This document shows, piece by piece, positions 58,542 to 64,000 of a DNA stretch of 64,000 bases. The position numbers and the translations under genes are program-made. The notes beneath the pieces were generated by a model that saw only the letters and a program-made list of their open reading frames with translations, was not told the origin of the DNA and did no database searches. Numbering within the stretch: position 1 is the stretch's first letter; every line of letters begins with the position of its first letter. The stretch is from Turnera subulata (lineage: Eukaryota > Streptophyta > Magnoliopsida > Malpighiales > Passifloraceae): the NCBI GenBank assembly GCA_028386065.3, contig JAKUCV010003700.1, positions 112,259 to 176,258 of the forward strand, in the 5' to 3' direction.

Positions 58542-61260
58542 TGAAACGCCCCGACCCGTATTTACCATACACGGTAAACACATGCCGGAACTGTGACGAC
58601 TCAACCCAAAATGACTCAGCATACAGTGTATAAAACAAATATTCGGGCTCGACAGCCCATAATAAAAACGATAACAATAACACAATCGGCCCAATGGCCC
58701 AATAACAGCAAAAGTATGCACAGCGGAAGACTTTAAATAACTAGCACTAACACTGTATGCGACACATGAAAACTATGGATCCAAGCCCGTCCAAGGGATA
58801 ACGCTGCAGCCTGTCTGGAATGCACCAAACCTGTACATGAAACAACTCATCCTACGGGATGAAAGCCCGCAGGTGAGGGGTGAGTCCGAAGTGCTCACGA
58901 CAATGGAAAGACGATCAGTATGCACACTAAAAATTACTCAAGTCCAAAACGACAGTCAAACCAAAAGACTCAATTAAAAACCAATTATCCAATTTTATCT
59001 TTCCGGGCCCCGTCACGGATAAGCTAGGGTCGTACCAGGTTATCAACCTGTTCCTGGTGCCAGATCAAAAAGAACCCGGGATCAACATCCCAATATCAAA
59101 CTCAGGGATCAACATCCCAATCAAACCGGCATCAACATGCCCATCACAAGTAACCCAGATCATGGCACCACAAAACAGTCACAAACCATCCGGTCGTACC
59201 TCTACTTACCACGTGACAATTATATTACCGTCATCAAAAACCAAACTCAGGGATCGACATCCCTAACCAAAATACCAAGGATCGACATCCTTGTCACTAT
59301 TCATTAATTATGCCATTATACTTATTCCAAAAGACACAGAAAATCGACACGGGGATAAACATCCCAAAAATACCAAACAAGCACCGGGATAGACATCCCG
59401 AGCCAAAACACAACAAAAGCACAGCATCCAACAATGCAACAACACCAAACACAATAACCGAGTAATAAGGCACATATTGAAGGAAATCCATCCTCACCTT
59501 GGCCGATTACTCAACTTCGGAAACTATGACCGGTCCGACGCCGGCTCCTCGGGAAACTGCCCGATATCCAAAAACCTATACAACAAAATCATACATTCAC
59601 ATAAATGCACATAATCGGTACTATGATGCCCAAACTACGAAATATACCCATCCCGGTTCTTATCCTTTATTATTTCCATTTACCGAAAATATTTATCCGA
59701 ACGTATATCCGAATACTACTTCGGTACTATACTTTAATTAAAACTTCTTTTCAAAATATTTTTCCATAAAATAACTATAATTTCCAAAGTAATAATATTC
59801 ATAATTTTTCTGGAATTTACATTACATGTATATATTTTCCATAATATTTCCAAATACTTTTCCAAACAATTACATTATCAAAATAATTATATATTTCAGA
59901 AATATAAATCATGTATACCATAATTACATATTTTCCCAAAAGGTACCAGTTACCATAATTTACAGAAAATTAATTACGTATTTATAATTTTCAGAAAATA
60001 TATATACAACATTTATCTTTTCCCTAATTATATATAATAACATTTTTCAAAACAAAACATAATTTTCAAGGTATTTATATATATATAAAATTTTCCTTAA
60101 AACTATAAATCATACTGCTCATATTTTCCTCTAAGTGAATATATATTTTTTTTTGAAAATTAAATACCGAAATAATTATATAAACAGACTTTTATATATA
60201 TATACATATTATTGAATAAATAAGAAAAATAAAAATAATAAAAAAAGGCAGATCCGGATTGCAACCCATGGAGGGCGCGACCCGGACGCGAAAATGGGTA
60301 AAACCCGGCCTTACCTAGCGGGTTCGGCGATGGCGGCGCGACAGGAGCTCGAGGAAGGGAAGGCGAGCTCGGCCACGGCATCGGGGCAGCACGAGCGGCG
60401 GAAAACCGGCGTGAAGCCGTCGGCGGCGGATGCAGAAGCGAAGGAGGCAGGATCCACGGGTCCTCCTCCGGGTCATCGGCGCGTTGCAGCTCGTCAGGCG
60501 GCGGAAAGAGAAGGCGACGACGGTTCCGAGTTCGCGACGGCACGACGCAGAGGTTGGTGGCGGCGGTGCGTCGAGAGGAGGCCGGGAACCGTTCGCCATG
60601 AACAGTAACGGGGAGGAGAAGTTGGCGGTTACTGTGCAAAAATCCATTTTCTTCATTTTCATATTTTCTTTCTTTTTCCGAATTTCTTTTCTCTTCTTTT
60701 TTTCTTTCTTTTTCTTTTCTTTTCTTTTTCTTTTCTTTCTTTTCTGATTGGTTTTTTTTTCTTTTTCTGATTTTTCTTCTCTTTTTTTTTTCTTTTTCTT
60801 TTTTTTCTTTTCTCTCTTTTCTTTTTTTCTCTCCTTTTTCTCTCTTTCTTTTTTTTTCTTTTCCTCTCCCTTTTTTCCTCTTCTTCTCTTTTTTTTTCCT
60901 TCTTCTCCTCCACCGGTTCTCCTCTTCTTTTATAAACTTTTTTTTTACTATTTGCCATGTGAATATCAAATAATGCGATTCGTCCGTATTACGGGCGAAT
61001 CCGATCCGGACCAGAAAATAACCGATACCTCCTTAGTTATTTTCCGGTGTGATTTTCCGAGAAATTCCGAAACCCGAAAAATACCAACTTAGTTCCGAAA
61101 AATCCACGGGAAAATCACGAGCGCGGGAAAACCCTCGGTTTCGAAAAACGACTCCCGATTTACCTTGAATTAATTACCCAAGATTAATTCAACAGTAAAT
61201 CACGGTAAATAGACTTTTACAGTCCGGTAAAAATCCAAAATTTTTACCCGGGCTGTTACA
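58542..61260 (-). repeat. 3' LTR of copy B, 2719 bp
   Basis: Termini are TGTAACAGCCCGGG (61260, minus) and CGGGGCGTTTCA (58542). A TATA box is at 60927-60934 (minus). A C/T-dominated tract follows at about 60645-60925, then GC-rich, AT-rich and hairpin-array segments. Frames at 60160-61092 are products of the skewed tract. Confidence 0.9.
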
Positions 61261-61404
61261 GACTACCCACCTTAAAAAGAATTTCGTCCCCGAAATTCCG
61301 TCTTATCCGTGGGTCCTACCACGATAAGATTCTGGCACACTCTGCCAGGTATCCAACCTCAACATGAGATACCGCTTATACCCTTAAGCGACATCTCATC
61401 CGCT

Positions 61405-61412
61405 TATAAATA
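61405..61412 (+). promoter_or_regulatory. TATA box of the 125-codon antisense ORF
   Basis: TATAAATA lies 36-43 bases before the ATG at 61448. Transcription would begin only about ten bases upstream of the start codon. Confidence 0.5.
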
Positions 61413-61447
61413 CCAAACCCTCATGACTGGCATACTCACACATAGTC

Positions 61448-61825
61448 ATGGATTCTCCACTAAGATCAAGAACGACCTCAGACTCCGAGAACAACAGCTA
61501 CATCGGTGGCACAGCTTTCCCAACAAGCTCCGATGATGAACCTCCAAAGAAGCGCTTCAAGACCAACATCATCGGTCTGCAAGAGCACATGGTCGTTTCC
61601 CCAAAACGACGGAAGAAACGTGTCCCCAAGAAATCTGAAGATCGGAAAGGCAAGGCGGTCGCTGAGAGCAGCACACCGCAACAGAAGATGACGCAACTGA
61701 ACTTCTCCCTGAAGAAGATCAGCTCGGCGGTGGCGCAGATTGAACTGGCGTGCATGGAGCTCTTCCCGCACATGGAAAATGCCAAAAAGATTGTAAAAGA
61801 CCTAGAGAAGCAAGTAACTCCATAG
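61448..61825 (+). CDS. Second antisense ORF of the LTR element, basic protein, 125 aa
   Basis: It begins MDSPLRSRTTSDSENNSY. A Ser-rich acidic start is followed by basic clusters that look like nuclear signals (PPKKRFK, PKRRKKRVPKK, EDRKGKA). A helical C-terminal part (LKKISSAVAQIELACMELFP, then KKIVKDLEKQV) could form a short coiled coil. No known domain is recognised. It is in the same direction as the 227-codon ORF and antisense to the retroelement. Codon use is C/G-rich compared with the AT-rich flank after the stop. Only one copy is in the window, so selection cannot be judged. Confidence 0.6.
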   Translation: MDSPLRSRTTSDSENNSYIGGTAFPTSSDDEPPKKRFKTNIIGLQEHMVVSPKRRKKRVPKKSEDRKGKAVAESSTPQQKMTQLNFSLKKISSAVAQIELACMELFPHMENAKKIVKDLEKQVTP

Positions 61826-62607
61826 AGAGTACTTCTTCTCCTGTTGTAAAATCTTATAAAATAAATAAAATAAATTTCCTTTTAAATCAAAACTCTTGTG
61901 TTAAGAAATCTTATTCTAAACAGAATAAAATATCTCAAAGCAAAATAAAAATCAACTAAAAGAATATAAAATCCAATATAAAAAAAATTAAAATCAAAAC
62001 TCGTTTAACAAAATCAAAACATAAAGAAATTAAAACAAAAACGTTTAACCAAATTCAAAACAAAAAGGAAATTAAAACAAAATATGTTTCGTGAACGGTG
62101 CTCGTTTCGGACGTGAACATCCTCGAATCACGAAACGTAACTCGTACAACTAACGGTGACGTCTGTTAACCTCGTGAAAAAGATACCCAACAACAGGCAA
62201 GGCGATGATCACGAGAACGTCCTGTGTCTCTCGAAAGACACGTTACCCACTTGTTCAAAAATTCCGCATGAGCCAAAAACATCTGTCGAGGCGCGTATCT
62301 CTCCAAGATATCCGAACAGCTGTAAACTCGTCGCACATGTACTCTACTCGAGGTGCGGTCCCATATGTCCAACCTCAACGGTCACGGATGCAAGTGCTAA
62401 AAGATGCAAGAAAATATAGATAGACCATGGGAAGAAAGGACAAAGTAGCCAGAGCAAAAGAAAATCAAGAAGTGGAAAAAGGCTGAAAAACTCTGGCATG
62501 GGTCCGAAAAACGCGTAAAGTAACAAAGCATTAATTGAAAGCAACGGTAAATTTTCAAAAAGCAAAATATTTAAAATCAAAAACGGTAATCACGCTCCCC
62601 AAAAGTG
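61826..62607. other. Spacer between the two antisense ORFs
   Basis: The first 260 bases are very A-rich (AAATCAAAAC-type words). From 62080 to 62420 there are ACGAAACGTAACTCGT-like words and short frames with no domain. Nothing is recognised as a gene. Confidence 0.4.
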
Positions 62608-62615
62608 TATAAAAG
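62608..62615 (+). promoter_or_regulatory. TATA box of the antisense ORF, copy B
   Basis: TATAAAAG lies 107 bases before the ATG at 62722, in the same conserved block as copy A. Confidence 0.6.
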
Positions 62616-62721
62616 AAGGAGCGGTGATGTGTAAATTATCAAAAGCATTAAAGCAACAAAACCATTCTGAAAGATAAAAAATGCAACGCTCCAAAATCAA
62701 AACCCCACACGTCCAAAAACG

Positions 62722-63405
62722 ATGCCTGCTCCATCTTCCGTGTTCTTCGTTGAAGGTGCCAACCTTGGCAGAAGGAATCGACTGGCGTACAGTATGGTCA
62801 ATGAACGTGCCGAAGAACTACCGAACGAGCTCGGCAGGATGCCCCGGCTGGTCTTCGTCGACGAGCTATACTCCTCGCGATTCTTTGTCACCCCAATGGA
62901 AGAGGTGATCTACCTGGAGGATCGCGGCACGCTGAGGACATCCTACTACGGATCGGCGAATTCCGTGATGTTCTTCATCTCCGACAGGCTTCAGGAGTTC
63001 AACCTGGAGTCCACTTGTCAGACGGTGGAGCAAGGCGCATACTACCAGCTCGCAATGACAGCCCAGAGCATACCTAGAATGACTCGGCTACCTCCAACCT
63101 GGCCAAAGGTACGTCTGCTGGTGTGGAACTGCAGAGGAGTTGCAAGGCGTGCACAGGAGTTCTCGCGAACCCTGAGGGACTTGAAGAACCAATACAAACC
63201 GAACATGGTTCTTCTAACGGAGACGCAATGGCAACCACGGGACGACCACGGTCTGATTCCACTCCGATTCCCACAAGCTAACCGGTTCGAGATTCCTGGT
63301 CAGCGCGACAGAGGCGGCATGTGGCTTTCTTGGAGCGACAGAGTCACGGTCAACGTCAATAGTGACGCAAACAGCTTCCGCGTCAACGTCGTTGCAAACC
63401 GTTAA
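62722..63405 (+). CDS. Antisense ORF of an LTR element, 227 aa, partial endonuclease-like domain (copy B)
   Basis: Same length as copy A with no indel. The most constant part is NLESTC at about 94-99 and residues 145-172 (QEFSRTLRDLKNQYKPNMVL). The most variable parts are 100-130 and the last 30 residues. The WNCRGVAR and LLTETQW motifs are kept, as is GGMW. The stop is followed by AATGTATTTTC and AT-rich sequence with AATGTAATATTT-like words that may serve as poly(A) signals. The element around it is minus-oriented, so this gene is transcribed, if at all, from its own promoter at 62608. Partner or substrate unknown. Confidence 0.75.
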   Translation: MPAPSSVFFVEGANLGRRNRLAYSMVNERAEELPNELGRMPRLVFVDELYSSRFFVTPMEEVIYLEDRGTLRTSYYGSANSVMFFISDRLQEFNLESTCQTVEQGAYYQLAMTAQSIPRMTRLPPTWPKVRLLVWNCRGVARRAQEFSRTLRDLKNQYKPNMVLLTETQWQPRDDHGLIPLRFPQANRFEIPGQRDRGGMWLSWSDRVTVNVNSDANSFRVNVVANR

Positions 63406-63729
63406 TGTATTTTCTTTTTTATAAAATATCAAAAGTCGATGTAATATTTCTTTTTATAAAATATCATGTAATATTTTCCCTTTATTTTTATAAAATATCA
63501 AATATCAATGTACTATCTCTGTTTGTAATGAAATATCAGTATTATTAATAATATTTGTATTTTCGCTTATTTTGACATCATTACCTCATATGTGTATGTT
63601 CCGCGACAGCTGGCGTCCCTTTGCTGGATCCATAATGCACTAACTAAAATGATATAAAATAATAAACTGGAGCGAACTATGCAAACAAGACAACAAACAT
63701 ACAAGACTGCCCAACAAGACCTAACGCCC

Positions 63730-63741
63730 GCTCCGCTACCA
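63730..63741 (-). other. Primer-binding site of copy B
   Basis: TGGTAGCGGAGC on the minus strand, next to the LTR end at 63745. It is identical to the other three in the window. Confidence 0.75.
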
Positions 63742-63744
63742 AAA

Positions 63745-64000
63745 TGAAACGCCCCGACCCGTATTTACCATACACGGTAAACACATGCCGGAACTGTGAC
63801 GACCCAACCCAAAATGACTCAGCATACAGTGTATAAAACAAATATCCGGGCTCGACAGCCCATAATAAAAACGATAACAATAACACAATCGGCCCAATGG
63901 CCCAATAACAGCAAAAGTATGCACAGCGGAAGACTTTAAATAACTAGCACTAACACTGTATGCGACACATGAAAACTATGGATCCAAGCCCGTCCAAGGG
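63745..64000 (-). repeat. Start of the 5' LTR of copy B (partial)
   Basis: It matches 58542-58797 with two substitutions, both C here and T there. It continues past the window. Confidence 0.9.

Larger units (their letters stand above)
58542..64000 (-). mobile_element. Nested non-autonomous LTR retrotransposon carrying antisense ORFs (copy B), cut by the window end
   Basis: Order on the minus strand: 5' LTR (from beyond 64000 to 63745), primer-binding site (63741-63730), internal region of 2484 bases, PPT-like TTAAGGTGGGTAGTC next to a pol-tail trace (about 61261-61300), and 3' LTR 61260-58542. The left flank of the insertion is CAACC. In the 256 bases of 5' LTR that can be seen, two differences from the 3' LTR were counted, so the insertion is young. 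The sense strand has no gag or pol frame. The plus strand has two ORFs with TATA boxes. The PPT and pol trace suggest a Ty3/gypsy (Tekay/Del-like) origin. Confidence 0.85.

Noticed and set aside
60160..61092. Long frames on both strands rich in Lys/Arg/Glu or Phe/Ser/Leu
   Set aside because: They come from the C/T-skewed tract of the LTR, recur in all copies with different reading, and have no domain.

Overview
This window is nuclear DNA of a flowering plant, probably a eudicot. The evidence is spliced genes for mitochondrial complex I, nicastrin and a tRNA-modifying dehydratase, a dual-targeted PPR protein, a DUF538 protein, and intergenic DNA full of LTR retroelements, tRNA-derived SINEs, hAT and MULE-type non-autonomous transposons and local tandem duplications. 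The species cannot be told from the sequence.

Layout. 1-8337 is repeats: a short non-autonomous Ty3/gypsy-like element, two SINEs and a 184-bp tandem duplication. 8338-8754 is a small membrane protein gene. 8755-15340 is intergenic with a MULE-like element carrying long inverted repeats (11705-13259). A single-copy gene island follows: a TFIIB-related factor (15341-16945, +), a small hypothetical ORF (17553-17840, -), a DUF538 gene (18337-18747, -), PNM1 (20157-21659, +) and the 75-kDa subunit of complex I (23004-26678, -, five exons). 27998-36366 is a retroelement block: a recent non-autonomous element with a truncated 5' LTR, then a solo LTR flanked by TTTAA target duplications. A second island has FHIT (37403-38020, +), nicastrin (38578-45201, -, 16 exons) and a TcdA/ThiF-type tRNA dehydratase (47594-52134, -, ten exons). 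52537-64000 is a rearranged and nested cluster of one LTR family.

The gene islands lean towards mitochondrial function: complex I, PNM1, and a dehydratase with an N-terminal membrane anchor. Candidate site II elements (TGGGCY) lie upstream of PNM1, the complex I gene and the TFIIB-related gene. All exon joins were worked out by hand from reading frame, splice signals and recalled family sequence. Both long spliced genes seem to need one GC-AG intron.

The most unusual content is the LTR family in the last 11 kb. Its internal region, on the minus strand, holds only a trace of pol. On the opposite strand it carries ORFs with their own TATA boxes: a 227-codon protein present twice, and a 125-codon basic protein. 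The 227-codon copies differ at 60 codons silently and 31 by replacement, which points to protein-level selection. Their C-terminal part looks like the start of a LINE-type endonuclease domain and stops before most catalytic residues. The LTRs also contain an array of about seven or eight small hairpins. Their stems vary in a compensated way while the tetraloop pattern is kept.
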